From Hydractinia symbiolongicarpus (taxonomy: Eukaryota; Cnidaria; Hydrozoa; Anthoathecata; Hydractiniidae), in NCBI RefSeq assembly GCF_029227915.1, contig NC_079883.1, positions 24,552,001 through 24,616,000 on the forward strand: 64,000 nucleotides of DNA, given 5' to 3'. Shown here in pieces: positions 34,691 through 47,016 of the stretch; the stretch's first letter is position 1, and every line of letters starts with the position of its first letter. The notes beneath the pieces are model-generated. The model worked only from the letters and a program-made list of their open reading frames with translations, was not told the DNA's origin and searched no databases. A program made the translations under genes and the position numbers.

Positions 34691-36688
34691 ACCATAAGTA
34701 ACTGCGAACGCACTGACTCGTTTTTTAACGGGTCAGTTTTAGTCAGATAAGTGAAGAAAGTTCTTTTGGTGGCTAATATTTTTCCCTAAAGTATTAGAAA
34801 CTTCCGCAAATTTAAGGCCATTTTTCAAATTTATTCATATTTGCGAAAATTCCCGGAAAGGTAATTTCCTTAAAAAGTGTCCGCGAAGAGGTGTTTGCTA
34901 CATAGAGTAATTGCTTTATATTACTTTAAAAACCTCCGCCAAAATGTTGGGGCATAGTTAAATCGATCGTACTGTGTGTCAAGAGGCGAACTTTAAAAGA
35001 AGAAGGAACATAAAGGCAATACACAGTAGCAGTACACATTTTCCTACCCAATATCCGCTTTAGTCCCTACTTTCACTAATTTATTAGGTAGCTGATAACA
35101 AAGCATAAAAATACACGTAGTACAACATTCAAAATGGCGGACAATAAAGGTATGTAGTGTGCAGCAATGTCACTTTAAAGAAAAAAGATTTTCAGGACCA
35201 AGTCAGGAAAACAAGTTTGGCCATATTCAGCTAAATTCTTAGCTATTTCTAACATTTCATAAGATGAAAAAAATAAGTTTAAAATCTATAGTAAGAAAAA
35301 ACAACTTTTGCAAAAAATGCTGAGCGGGCAGGATTTAGAAATCAAATAATTTCTCGTCTCGCAAAGCGCGCGGAAATTGAACTAGGATTGCAGGAAAACC
35401 AAATCACATACATAAAGTAAAAAACTTTTCAGTTTACGTCACCTTTCATACATAAAAGCATTATTTGAACGATCGTGACAACTAGCTAGGAGAAGTTGAT
35501 CTTGAAGATAGTAGATTCATTCTACATTCGCGAAAGGTTATGTTCGTGAAAATGCTCTTCTAGTCAATTCGCGAAGGTTTTTTCAGCACGATTGGTATAA
35601 ACGTACATGTTATCAGCATATTTCAAGCATGACCATGGGAGATGTGCAAGCATATATTATTTCAGACTTGTCACAATGTTCATGTGAGCATTCTGGCTAA
35701 ATATGGGTAAATCAAGACTTCGTTGAAAAGAACAGGGACTTTTGAAGTAAGTTTTAAATCAACAGAAACATGTTGCATTGATTTTCAGGGATTATATCCA
35801 ACAAATTCACTAATTTCTACAGGAAACCACCAAATAATTGGTTACATATTTAAGTCTGCACAAGCAATCGATGTCTTTCATAGTTGGTACGAGAACAACC
35901 ATTTCCTTAGATTTTTTGAATTGACAATCTCATGTTTGTGTAGTGTTCAATTTGCTTTTCTTGAACACTTGGTGCGAAGTAACCTCATTTCCTAGGGCTT
36001 CTGTTCGCTTTTAAAGATATGGAAGGCGCCACCCTTTCCATTTGTAGGACAAGCCATACTTTTTTACTTACCCAAGCAATTCTCTGAGCTCTTTTGTTAT
36101 GTAATAGAGAATTGTTTTTTTAAATATATCACGTCTCGTAATTACCTTAAGGTTGACGTTTTCTTAAAACTTCGGAATTTTTTAGAAGAATACTTTAAAA
36201 GTGTCTCTAATAATATAACTATTTCTCAAGGTTATTTGGAAGATTTAATCTTTCGACATCCATTTTGAACTTCAGCAAAAGTACTAAAAATAGCATTTTG
36301 TGTGTAAATGGCCCTGTTATATCTTTTTCTCATAATAGTCTTAATTTACCTGAATATTAGTTACGTGAAGGTTTTTAGTACCAAAGGAAATGAATAGATG
36401 AGGTCTTAAGATTCGAAATATTACGTAACAAGGAGGTGGATGGTACTATATTTATTACGATGCGCTACAAGGAGTGGGGGGAGGCTTGGAGGGGGTGTTA
36501 CGTATTTTTGAATGGCCCCTTTTTACTACAACTGACTTTAAGGTAAAAAAGTAGTGCATGCCCCACCTCCTAAAAAGTTTCGAAGATCAATCTTTAAGCG
36601 CCTAAAGTAAAATGTTCAACTTGATACAGCTGGATTATGTATTCTGCAATGGTAAAATCGTAACAAGACTATCAAGTAAAAAGAATGT
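34691..36688. other. Intergenic DNA upstream of the DUF885 3' end
   Basis: No gene is established. TTCGCGAA-type motifs occur near 34850 and 35530-35585. At 35134 an AAAATGGCGGACAATAAAG|GTATGT string looks like a tiny first coding exon (MADNK) or a YY1-type promoter element. G-rich sequence lies at 36470-36500. Confidence 0.35.
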
Positions 36689-38563
36689 TTAAAGATGTTC
36701 TTTGATATAAGTTTCAATTTCCTTCTCTAAGATATCCAGAGGCATACCTCCAATTGATGCAATTAAATCGTGAAACTCCCGAAGATTAAACTTATCTTTG
36801 GTTGCTTGTTCAGCTCTTTTCCTTAACGCTTTCAATTTTAATTCACCAATTTTATAACCACACGCCTGGCCAGGCCACGTAATGTAACGATCAATCTCGG
36901 AAGTGATATCGTGTAAATCGGCCGCCGTATTCTCCAACATATAGTTGATAGCTCTATCGCGATCCCATCCAAGCGCATGCATTCCAGTATCAACAACTAA
37001 ACGACACGCACGCAACATTTCGTGCGAAAGACGACCAAATAAATCATAAGGATCGGAATACAATCCCATTTCTTCTCCAAGATATTCAGAGTATAATCCC
37101 CAACCTTCTACATAAGCCGTGTTCATAGCAAAACGTCCTGGAGGTTCGTAATACTTTCGGTCTTCCATAAACCGTCGAAATGAAACAAGCGATCCTGACT
37201 CCATTGTTAGTGCTGTTTGAAAATGATGTCCGGGTTCCGCTTCGTGTAAACATAAAGACACTGCCTCATATTTATTTCTGGTTTCTGGTTGGTAGGTGTT
37301 AATGTAAAACGTGCCGGGACGACTGTTATCTTGCGGAGGTGCTAAGTAGTAGGCCCCAGGAAATGTTGGTGCAACTTCAGCAGGTACTGGTGTTATTGTG
37401 AATTCTGCAACTGGCGATTTTAGGAAAAAATCGGGTAATTTAGCCTTAATCATCTTAGATATATTTTGGTAATGCGAAACAATTTCTTTAGCATCGGTAA
37501 ATTTGAACTTTTTCTCCGTTCTTAGGTATGATCGAAACTCTTCAAGACTACCCTTAAATCCAACATCGTTTTTAATTTGCTCCATTCGTCCTGTGATTCT
37601 TGCTACTTCTTTCTTCCCAATATCGTGAACTTCTTGAGGCGTGTAATCCGTAGTAGTGTGAAACTTTAGGCATGCTTTGTAATACTCTATACCATTTGGT
37701 AAGCTAGAAGCTCCAATTTCAGGTCTTGTGTTATTCAAGTATTCTGTTGCAATAAAATTTGATAACAATTTGTAACTTGTATAAATACTCGTCTTGATGA
37801 CATTTCTTGCCTCCTTAGTCAATTTTGACCAAACTGGTTCCTCTATCTGACTTGGCTTTTCCTTGAATGGTTTCCACAGTGGCGAATCAGTGACAGGTTG
37901 TTCGGCCATTTTTCTTAATTGCTCTGGAAGTGGTTCCACAGATATCCGATGCATAACATGTTTTGTCCGAATCCCTTCTTTTAGTAAAAACAAGGTTTCG
38001 TCAATTTGTTGGGAAAATAGCTGCATTCTGGTGATTATTTTTTCATAATCCAAAACAGTGTCTGTTTTCATCCATGAAAGCAATCTCGGAAAGTCAAGCT
38101 GGGGCCCTTCTAGTCTATTGAGAGGCCATAAGTATGGTCGATATCTCAAACCCTGAAGGTATTGATTTAAATCAGCCCTAAGTAGATCCATGTTTAGCTT
38201 TAGTTTCGGATAATGTTCTGCAGTCGATAATACGGAAATTAATTCTTCTACCTGCTCTAGAAATCTTTGTGCTTCTTCCTTTCTTCGGTAATACGAATTT
38301 AGGGACATTTCATCAAGTCTATCGTCGTGATCGTGGACACCGATAGATGTTGCAAATTCTGGTGAGTTTCTTAACCTCCATGACCAGAATTCTTTAAAAA
38401 TATATTCAGAACGCTTTTCTGTGTTCATGTTGGACGCAGTTGGTTTATAACAGAATTGCTCTTCAGTAAGAGAGCATAAAAATGCCACAATATTTACTGC
38501 TAAGAAAAGGCGACTCGTGAAAATGAAACCTGAGACGGCCATTATGAATAACTTGTTATTCAT
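36689..38563 (-). CDS. DUF885 family protein, metallopeptidase-like, intronless
   Basis: A single uninterrupted frame of 624 residues, which stands out because every other host gene here except the small 55-kb frame is split. The ATG at 38563 gives MNNKLF; a second ATG at 38542 (MAVSGF) has a better start context. Either leaves a hydrophobic N-terminal segment (FIFTSRLFLAVNIVAFLC) that should act as signal peptide or membrane anchor, so the protein is probably secreted or lumenal. DUF885 hallmarks are clear: LRNSPEFATSIG near the N-terminus, HEAEPGHH at residues 440-447, VEGWGLYSE with E486, then ITWPGQACGYKIG and FHDLIASIGGMPLDILE at the end. The HExxxGHH-like site suggests zinc-dependent peptidase chemistry, but this is inference. 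The family is mainly bacterial, so transfer or retroposition are both worth considering. Confidence 0.9.
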   Translation of the reverse strand: MNNKLFIMAVSGFIFTSRLFLAVNIVAFLCSLTEEQFCYKPTASNMNTEKRSEYIFKEFWSWRLRNSPEFATSIGVHDHDDRLDEMSLNSYYRRKEEAQRFLEQVEELISVLSTAEHYPKLKLNMDLLRADLNQYLQGLRYRPYLWPLNRLEGPQLDFPRLLSWMKTDTVLDYEKIITRMQLFSQQIDETLFLLKEGIRTKHVMHRISVEPLPEQLRKMAEQPVTDSPLWKPFKEKPSQIEEPVWSKLTKEARNVIKTSIYTSYKLLSNFIATEYLNNTRPEIGASSLPNGIEYYKACLKFHTTTDYTPQEVHDIGKKEVARITGRMEQIKNDVGFKGSLEEFRSYLRTEKKFKFTDAKEIVSHYQNISKMIKAKLPDFFLKSPVAEFTITPVPAEVAPTFPGAYYLAPPQDNSRPGTFYINTYQPETRNKYEAVSLCLHEAEPGHHFQTALTMESGSLVSFRRFMEDRKYYEPPGRFAMNTAYVEGWGLYSEYLGEEMGLYSDPYDLFGRLSHEMLRACRLVVDTGMHALGWDRDRAINYMLENTAADLHDITSEIDRYITWPGQACGYKIGELKLKALRKRAEQATKDKFNLREFHDLIASIGGMPLDILEKEIETYIKEHL

Positions 38564-40340
38564 AAACTGCGGACTTAGCACGCAATATTTTTAATTTATT
38601 TAGGCTCTAAATTAGTTAATTAAATAATTTACCTGTAGCGGTATTATTTCTTCGATTTAAGTTCTTAAAATTATTTATAGCGTTAATTGTAAAATAAGGG
38701 AACATAAAAGTGTAAATATTACTATTTATAAACCAATCGCCCCAGTCAATGAGTCGTTCTTTCGTAGAAATAAATTCATAATGGTGCGTCTGATGTAAAC
38801 AAAAAACGTGCGTGTTCTTCCGTCTTGTCTTGGCGAAGAAATCGGTTTGTTCCAAGAGCTAGCTATATATACAAAATCGAACGTGCTATGAAACAGGTAA
38901 AACATTTATCGAAGAGTTTTTCTTTTTTTTAAATATCTGCCATGGAAGACTGTTGGGCTGGAAAAATAATTTTAACTGCTCAGACTTTAGCCCAAATAAG
39001 AGCGGTGGTGCAGTATTTCCTTTATAAAGATGATCGTTGGTGGTTGCGTTCATGTTGTAGCATGTAAGATAAATGTAACTACTCCTACACAGTATTTAGA
39101 TAAATACTGGCGGTTGTTGCCAGCCAGTTTCTTTATGTATAGCTAACTAAAAAATTCGTTTAACAAATTAAATTTATTTATAAGCTAGAGCCTAACAAAT
39201 GACTTATTTATGGCTTTGCAGTACAATTATTAACCCATATAGCTTACAACAGCCTTAATGTCTAAGCATCTATCGCTGAAGAGCCATTGACAATCAACTT
39301 TTAGGTAGCAATGTTTTATTTTAAAAGCCACTGGATAAAAGACATTTGTCTTAGACTTTTTTAAATGTGTACATTTTCTGCAGTAAGCCCTTCTGGCTTT
39401 CTAACAACTGCCTGGCAGGTAGAAAGATGTGGAAGCTTGCTGAAGAAAGGTCTTTATCAGCCAATTTCTTTTTATGGAAACATTTTTGAGGCTTTAAACT
39501 ATTATTGAGTGTAGATGATGGATACCTTCTGATTGAAATATGTTCATATAAAGTCGTAATGATACTTTTGTGCGAAGAACCAGACTGAAAAGGATCTCGC
39601 TTAACCTATCGCCCGCATTCTTTTGCCCGCCACATAATTGTAAAGCTGAAAAGGATTACTGTGGAAAATGTAAACATTCAGAAACGTCTATAGCTAGCTA
39701 GCGTATGCCATCCTAGCTACGTGATTATCTAAACAAGCATCTCTAACGGCGATCTGGCAGTTCCACTCTTCACATAATTTTATTGTTCAGACTATAAGCC
39801 ATCCCTGAAACAACTTTCCAAGGGTAGAGCGAAAAAGAAATTGAGTAAGTCTATTTAATGATTAAAATGGTTGCACTATTTGGTGACTTGTCTCTGATAG
39901 AGCTAGTTGCTGCTTGGAACATCGCCATGTACCTTTTTTTGAAGCTCAAAGACCGGATGTAACATTAGGAAAACTTGGTGAAGCAAATTACCAAAGCAGA
40001 TATGTGAACTCACCTGTATCGAGTGGGTGACACCCACAATCACAGTATCCTCACCCGATTAAAAAGTTATAGATAGAATCACCTGCATCCACCAGTTTCA
40101 CGCGCATTTAGAATAATATTTGGTCGCAGTTATGATTAGAAAATTAGTCTAGAATAAAAACTTGTCCAAAGTCATTCAAAATGCAGGAATATATTTCATT
40201 GCTTAGTTGCTTTGCGACTTTGAGCAAGTTTAAACTGTTTCGAATAGAATAATACTTTCATTGCACCCGCAAAATTGAAAAGAGATTACGAAATATTTCA
40301 GTGGTGGCAATTCGTGATAAAGAACAATGAAGAAATTAAC
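38564..40340. other. Intergenic DNA, 5' of DUF885
   Basis: AT-rich DNA. No frame in it matches a known family. The promoter of the minus-strand DUF885 gene should lie at its left end. GCTAGCTAGCG is at about 39695. Confidence 0.35.
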
Positions 40341-40375
40341 CAACCTCGTTCCCAGGGCTCTTTTTCAGAGACGAT
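40341..40375. repeat. Terminus of a CAACCTCGTTCCCAGG foldback element
   Basis: CAACCTCGTTCCCAGGGCTC followed by TTTTTCAGAGACGA matches the left end of the complete copy at 54896-54998. No right end was found nearby. Confidence 0.5.
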
Positions 40376-42559
40376 ATTGGAAATTAATATTCTCATTTAA
40401 TGAACTTTGTTTAAAACAAAGGTAATTAATGTTTCATCTTTTTCGCTACCTGAGATAGCATGGTTTCTATTATCATTAAATACATATAAAATAATTTTTT
40501 TTTTTTTTTCAAAACGTGTTCGAATTAGAACTGTTAATTATAGAAAATTTGAAAACTTTAATCTTCTGTGAACGTTGTAGTTGTTTCGTCGAGAAAACAT
40601 TAGTCACATAAGACTATGAGAAAACTGAAAGAAAAATAACACAATTTTATTAAAAATTGTGAGGCTTATTTTCACAATACCACATTTGAACGCTGAAGAA
40701 GAGAGAGCAACTCGATCCCAGTGCCTGTAGCGTGTTTTGATATAAGGATGAAACGTGTATATGTGAGAGCAAGATTTTTTTAGAAATAAGCCTGGAAAAG
40801 GTATTTTCCCCCAATCTAGAAGTCTCAAATTCATTTTCCCCACTGCGCAAACCAAGGTCGTGCCTCACGGAGTTTCTATTCTAAGAATTACACCCGCAAA
40901 GCATATCAATAGGGTTGACATCTCTGCCAAAGGGAATCTGTGGAGGAGAGCACAGGTGGTAACCAAATTTTTTTCTTAAAAATATTCTTCACCCTGTCTA
41001 GTTTCATAATAGTATAGGTTTGTTTGGTATTTAATAAATGATTACAAAGATAACAATAGATTAAAATGTCATACCCCCACTGCGCGAAAATCTTCTTATC
41101 TGTGATCTACCCCAGTGATGTCCAGGCTTTCTGTTTTGTAAAGTACATAAGTTTCGGTGCCGGTGAAAATGGTAATATGGTATCATAGACATAGGACTCA
41201 GAATATTATGTCATAACCATCCACTGTTGCCAGTAAAAAAAAGTTACAGAAAAAGGTGAAATAACAGAATTAAGGCGTTCACGGAATTTGATTGGTATAT
41301 GCTAGCTGTGAAAAATGTAAAAATATGCAATGGTTTTTCACGTCCATACAGTATTTTTCAGCAGATTCCTCTTGTGTTTAAGGTTGCTGATATTGGTTTT
41401 GAGCATGTGTATCTTGGTCAGTGTTCCTTACCTTTGTTTCATATCAGACTCATTGACCACAGGCAATTGAACAATTTCTCGACTTATGGCTGCACACACA
41501 CACTTTACAGAATAAAACAATAAGGAAATGAAAAGATGCAGGGTATATTAGTCAAAACTACATAAGGAAGTCAGAAAATTATACAATTCTTAATGTGTGG
41601 CAATAGTTCAGTAATGATTGGAGATGGGTATGAAGATGAACTTAATAATTATATATAATTATTATATTTTTTGAAATTTTCAGGTTGTCAAGAGCTAGGG
41701 TAGTTAAAAAATAAGAAATTAGTTTGTTGACAGCACCTTTCCATCACTGCCAATAAATCACAATAAATGTATTTTTAATATTTTTTCATGTGGTTTTTTA
41801 AAGTAACAAATGTAGTTTTTAGTTGATTATTTTTCTATTTTTATTGTATTACTCATATTTGTTGGAGTGGGCACACTGCATCACCATGAATAGCATCAGC
41901 ATTCTCATATTGTTAAACCAGTCAGGGAACTGGTATAAACATCCTTGTAGTGCAAATTCAACCAATAAAACATTCATTTAAAAATATAAAAAAACCATTT
42001 TAGTGGTAGTGAAGCACCAATGTTGTATCTTGAAGCCTATTATCAAGTTAGAAAAACACAGAATTGATGTCAGCATTACTTCCTCAATAAATTGAAGTTG
42101 AGCATTATATCGTGAAAGTGACATAACTGAAAAAAAGCATAATTGCAGACATAGTGCGAATGATTCCACCAACAATCTTTTTTAAAAATTTGTTTATGTA
42201 CTAGGATTCTTGAAGAGGCTGCATCTAATACCACATGCTTAATCAAACACACAACACTGTTTACATTTGAGGGTTTTTTGTTTTTTGAATAAAACGTGTT
42301 CTTTTGCCTTTTAAAAACAATTATGGCAAATTCAAGAAAGTTTGAGAACTCAGAAAAAATAAATGAGTCTCCCTTGATGCGTATCAGGTCAAAAAAAAAA
42401 TAAAAAATAATAATATGCGCAGCTTTTCTAATTTACATCGAAACTCGACAAACAGAAAGTACCAAGAATGTGCTTTCTCATTGAAATTATTCTTTTGGTT
42501 AAACTAGTTACTTTGGCAAGAGTGAAGGTTATTTAGTAGTAGAAATATCTACTTAGAAG
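40376..42559. other. Intergenic DNA, no gene recognised
   Basis: Short frames occur but none has family resemblance or splice support. CCCCACTGCGC occurs on both sides of 40.85-41.08 kb, hinting at another decayed repeat. Confidence 0.3.
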
Positions 42560-43140
42560 CTAAACACTATGCTCATAAGCAGTGCATAAGGCAAGTTCAG
42601 CAGAGAAAAACAGATTTGCAGATGTGTTGAGAAGAAAGACCAGCGTAACTGTGTTTGATATAGCAAGGCAAATGAAGAAGGCTAATCAAGATGTTGTAGT
42701 TGAAAGTGTATATATAATGAAGGTATTTTTTGCTAGTACGAAGGAGAAGGAAAAGTTAACGTCCTTGGAAGAGTAATTATCAGAGTTGCTTAACACTGAG
42801 TTTGGTTGGGATGAGGATGTCTGCCTGTGATGCAGTAGAACAGGGTGTCCCATTATTGTATGCAGATAGTTTAGTTGTCATGCAGAATCATTGGAAAATT
42901 AATTTGAAAGTCTAAGAAGTGGAAGAAAGGCCTAAAAGAGAAAGGATTGAGAGTGAATGCAGCAAAGTCTAAAGTCACTATTAATAGCATTGAAACCAGG
43001 AGTGTGACCCTGCAGTTTGAAACTGATCTTGGAGTGAGATATTTGGACAGAGTTAAAAGTGATAAGAAGGTGTACTTGTTAGTTCCTGAGACAAAGCCTT
43101 GGCAGGACTTAATAAGGACAGCCTTGATGTAGACGAATTT
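42560..43140 (+). pseudogene. Decayed LINE reverse transcriptase fragment
   Basis: Broken frames line up with a non-LTR reverse transcriptase. RFADVLRRKTSVTVFDIARQ and LTSLEE are followed, in a shifted frame at about 42785, by ELLNTEFGWDED. LLYADSLVVM at about 42853 corresponds to the YADD catalytic box with its last Asp changed to Ser. Then KGLRVNAAKSKVTI follows, the conserved segment after the active site. There are several stops and frameshifts, so it is a dead 5'-truncated copy. The clade was not determined. Confidence 0.65.
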
Positions 43141-43971
43141 GAACTAACACAGTCTAGATTAGATTTGAAGAAAGTCATTAATACAACCCGTCCAACCCAT
43201 GTTTAAAAAATGTTAATGATGACAGAACATTAAACGTAAGCATATTTTGAGGCTGAAATAGGAGTTTTTGTGAGGATTATAAGGGGAGGATAAAAAGTAT
43301 TCTCAAAATTTACGTAACTGTAGACTTTATAGCATGCAGGTAATAAGACAGATATTAAATGTTAGTAAATTTATTTCTGCAGAGCTTGTGATTTTTAAAA
43401 AAAAATTGAAATTTTTGATTATATACTGTATATACACAATAAATAAAAAACGTATTTTCGACTTTTTCAACACTTTCACAAAAAAATGGTCGTTTAAAAA
43501 ATCCACAAAATATTCGCAATTTTGAGCTGGCTCTTAAAGTTTTTAACCGATAAGCAAATCTCGAATTTAAGGGTGGTTAAAATTTTAGGGAATTGACATT
43601 ATTATTTTTATTTACTATTGGTTTGGAGTTTGCATTCAAAAACTTTACGGGACTAAAATTATGATAATACTGTCTGATAATATCTGAGTCTTTACGAAAA
43701 AATTAGGCTGAGAAATATTAATGCGCTTTATCCCTCAATAGTAATTTTTGGTTTGCTATATTTTTTAAAAAAAAATATAGCAATAATATAATATAAAATA
43801 TCAGTGCACTACAAATAATGTTGAAAAATGAAAATTTTGCGATTAGTAAGTAAAGCTTGCTTCTCTAGAAATTAATTTTTTGTATGTACAATAGATAAGA
43901 TATTAGAACTACAAATCATTTTACACTGAAATTTCTGTTTACTTTTTAATAGCCACTCATGTCGAGCAATA
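43141..43971. other. Intergenic DNA before VHL
   Basis: Very AT-rich with no gene. It should contain the VHL promoter. A possible acceptor (TTTTTAATAG) lies at about 43952, just before the VHL ATG, so a non-coding first exon further upstream is possible. Confidence 0.35.
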
Positions 43972-45062
43972 ATGGAAAGACGAAAATATCGGATCAAAGT
44001 CCCGACAGGAATTAAGTCCAGACATAGCCGAGTAAAGTCATTCTTAAATTTCAAGAATCTAACCAATGGAATCGTTACGCTGTACTGGGTTGATTTCGAT
44101 GGAAACGCTAAAACATTTGCGAAGCTGAATCCGATGAACAGATGCGATATCGGATTTCTTGTCGAAACTTATCGAAGTCACCCGTGGATTGCAACGAGAA
44201 ATGGAAGGGTACAAGTTCTCCTCAATGGAAAAAGATACTTTTTCCCACCATCGATGAACGAGTGGTCGAAAACTGTTAATGGCCATTTGAACAATAAATG
44301 GAATTTGTCGTCACAAAGAGATCATACGGAAGCATCTACGAACAGTGAACAGAATTACAAAGAGGTGCTGATAACAAATGCAGGTTGTTCTCGTTTTGTG
44401 TTGTTCCTTTTCCTCTTTTTTATTGCTTTGGTATGGATTGGGAAAATATGGGAGAATCTTTGTTTGCTGTAGTCTGTTTGGATGTGCTCATCATACCCTT
44501 CGCTAGCGCCTTTAGGTTCATTTTTACTAGAACGTTGTTGCGGTTTCATTAAAAAATGAAACACTCATTGTAATGCAACATGAAATTTTCTCATGTACAG
44601 GTTCAACCATTGCTCACATATTGCTATTTGGTTATCTCTATTGGGTAGGCTGAATTCACATATTAGCTAGCATAGTTGGGCTTGTGTGACATCCGAAAAA
44701 CAAACGTTACGTTATTGACGTTTTTTATAAGATGAAGATGCGTAACTTTAAATGAAAATATTTTTCGGAAATTGTTTTTATAATTCCTGTTTTTGCCATT
44801 TTTAGTATTATTTTTTGTATTTACTTGATTACTTCAAGCTGGATTGGAGTCTCGTAATGCTTTTAAAATGTTACATATATAAAAATTCGGCGGATTTTTA
44901 TTCTATTTTTCTTTTCTTTTAGGATGTATGTCGTTAGAACAACTAAGCTTGTTGCGCTGCTGCGAAATTTATCAAACGGATGAAAAAATTGGAGAGTTAG
45001 AGATTTCAAAATATTTGAAGTCGAAGATGAACGCAACAAAAACGAAGTATTTTTTAACGTGA
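43972..45062 (+). CDS. VHL: VHL homologue (beta domain plus BC-box exon), two exons
   Basis: Homologue of the von Hippel-Lindau protein, the substrate receptor of an elongin BC/cullin-2 E3 ligase that recognises prolyl-hydroxylated HIF-alpha. Exon 1 is 43972-44383 and exon 2 is 44923-45062, joined in phase 1, giving 183 residues. The beta domain is recognised from FKNLTNGIVTLYWVDFDG (human has a W-NFDG here) and ETYRSHPW followed by LLNGKRYFFPPS. Pocket residues by alignment: W39 (human W88), F49 (Y98), T66 (S111), Y67 (Y112), H70 (H115) and W72 (W117). Exon 2 begins with SLEQLSLLRC, residues 141-150, a good elongin C-binding BC-box match, then IGELEISKYLKSKM like a SOCS-box or VHL alpha-domain helix. 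If the intron is retained, exon 1 instead continues into a hydrophobic tail (FVLFLFLFFIALVWIG) and stops at 44472. The donor GTTGTT is not a strong consensus. Confidence 0.75.
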
Positions 45063-47016
45063 CCGAATTTATAGTAAGTTTGAGAGGTATGGTATACGCT
45101 ATTGCGAGGGAAGGAGGGAGATATAAACTTATGCATAGGATAAATTCTTAGAATATACATTTTAAAAACAATATCAGAGCTTGTAATGTATTGTATCTAA
45201 AAAGACATGAACTCCATCATTGTTTTGAATATACCTGATTTGTACAAATTTTCGCGCCTTTAAATTTTCACGTCACAAACAAAGTAGTTTTTTTAAAAGA
45301 TAAAAAATTGTCTAAATTTTATCAGTCAAAGTGTCGAAATTTTGAGAGGGTAATAGAAAATTTAGGCTGACGAAGATTTGGCCTGGTGAATATTATTGTA
45401 CAAAGCCAAAGTGCATTAATTATATAGTTTATTTTGTTCAATGAGCAATAAGTTTCTGGCAATGGTGGTATGTCTGTAAATCCAAGTATAACGCTTTTTT
45501 GCCATTCTAAAAATTTGGCCCTAAAATGACGATAATTTGGGTCGACAAAGTTTTTGAGCCAATAAGTTAGAAATTCAAAAAAATAATTTTTCCGTCAATT
45601 ACGATTTATTCATTTTCGGGCTTGTCCCTGTTTGCAATTACTACACTTTTTTATAAACAATTGATTTTTGACACGCCTCAAAAAATGTTTAGCTATTGCT
45701 TAGTTGGGGATAGCTAATTCTTTTTCTCAAAGTATTTCAAATGAGTCAAAAAACGACTCAGAAAATTTAAAATTTGCAAAATATCCATTCAAAGTTTCAC
45801 TGAAAGTTGAAGTTGCAAGAGTTTTTATTCTGACAAACTATACTTAGAACTTAAATTCACACTATGGAAATTGTTTATAAAAAAAATAGTGTAATTGTAT
45901 TCACTTTCGGGCCTGATTCAGATTTTTGTGCAAATCCAAAAAATTCCTACCTTAAGGTATTTTCATTAAAATTTTAGACAACGCTCCTAGCAAACCGAGT
46001 ACATATCTTACTGGATAAGTAACTAGATGTATAAATTTGAGATATCTTTGTAAATATATTATTTCTTGTTAAATATTAATATTCTTGTTGTAAAGATAAG
46101 TTAAATATTAAACAGGAAATCACTATTCTTTTTGTGTGGTTTTTTTATTCGGTAAATCTTTAAACATTTCAATCCTCTTTTTTTCGACGGCACATCAATT
46201 ATAGCGAAAAGAATTCAACAGATGGAGAGCTGCAATTAACGATCAACAATTTGGATCTACCCCCTTTTTTGGACAGCTTGTGTACAAAATAGCACAAATT
46301 TGTTGATTAATACATCAAGTAGTTTGCCATATATTTTGTAGGGACAGCTGTATCGATTGTAAAAGAAATCGTACACCAAAAAACTGATTTTTCTACTTTC
46401 GGATCAGTTCTAAAAATGTATTCTTGCTGTAAAACAATAATTTTACAAATTTTATTAATAGATTGTGTTTTTTTAATATTTCATTTATTTATTTCTATAT
46501 TTATTTGTATTATTTACTGGTTTGATTTCATTCTATCATTTTTTTTGCGGCATAAGTGTTGCCGAAATGTTTGGTGAAAACCATAGATCGATATAAAGAA
46601 ATTAGCACAGAAAATAAATTAGCTGCATTAGCTAGACTTCTGAGTTTTTTTAAATTTAGGCCTTTTTAAAAGAAAATTATATTAGAAAATTATAAAAGAA
46701 AAATCAGTATAAAGATTTTCAACAAATCTTTTATGGACAAGGTACACGGGAAGGAAATTTAAGACCAAAAGTACTGATTGTAATATATTCAGGTCACACA
46801 TTACCCCACATTAGACACTACTGTAAGCTCTTGGTTGTGAATATGTCACAAGCTGTCCCTACGAAAATCTTGCAAAAATAGTTCGTTAGCTACATCAATA
46901 AAATAAAAACACAGAAATTGTTTTACATGTAGTTACTCTGTTTTTATATTTTAAAACTTTGGAAATATTAGTATGTACCAGTAGCGAACAGCAGCATTCC
47001 TCATAAAGAAAGTTAT
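45063..47016. other. Intergenic DNA between VHL and the retrotransposon
   Basis: No gene is seen. GGACAGCTTGTG at about 46270 and CACAAGCTGTCC at about 46849 form a 12-bp inverted repeat, with a third related GTAGGGACAGCTGT at about 46340. These might mark an old element, but no further terminal homology was found. Confidence 0.35.

Noticed and set aside
36689-38581. Longer DUF885 start at 38581
   Set aside because: That codon is GTG, not ATG, and eukaryotic initiation there is unlikely; the first ATG is at 38563.
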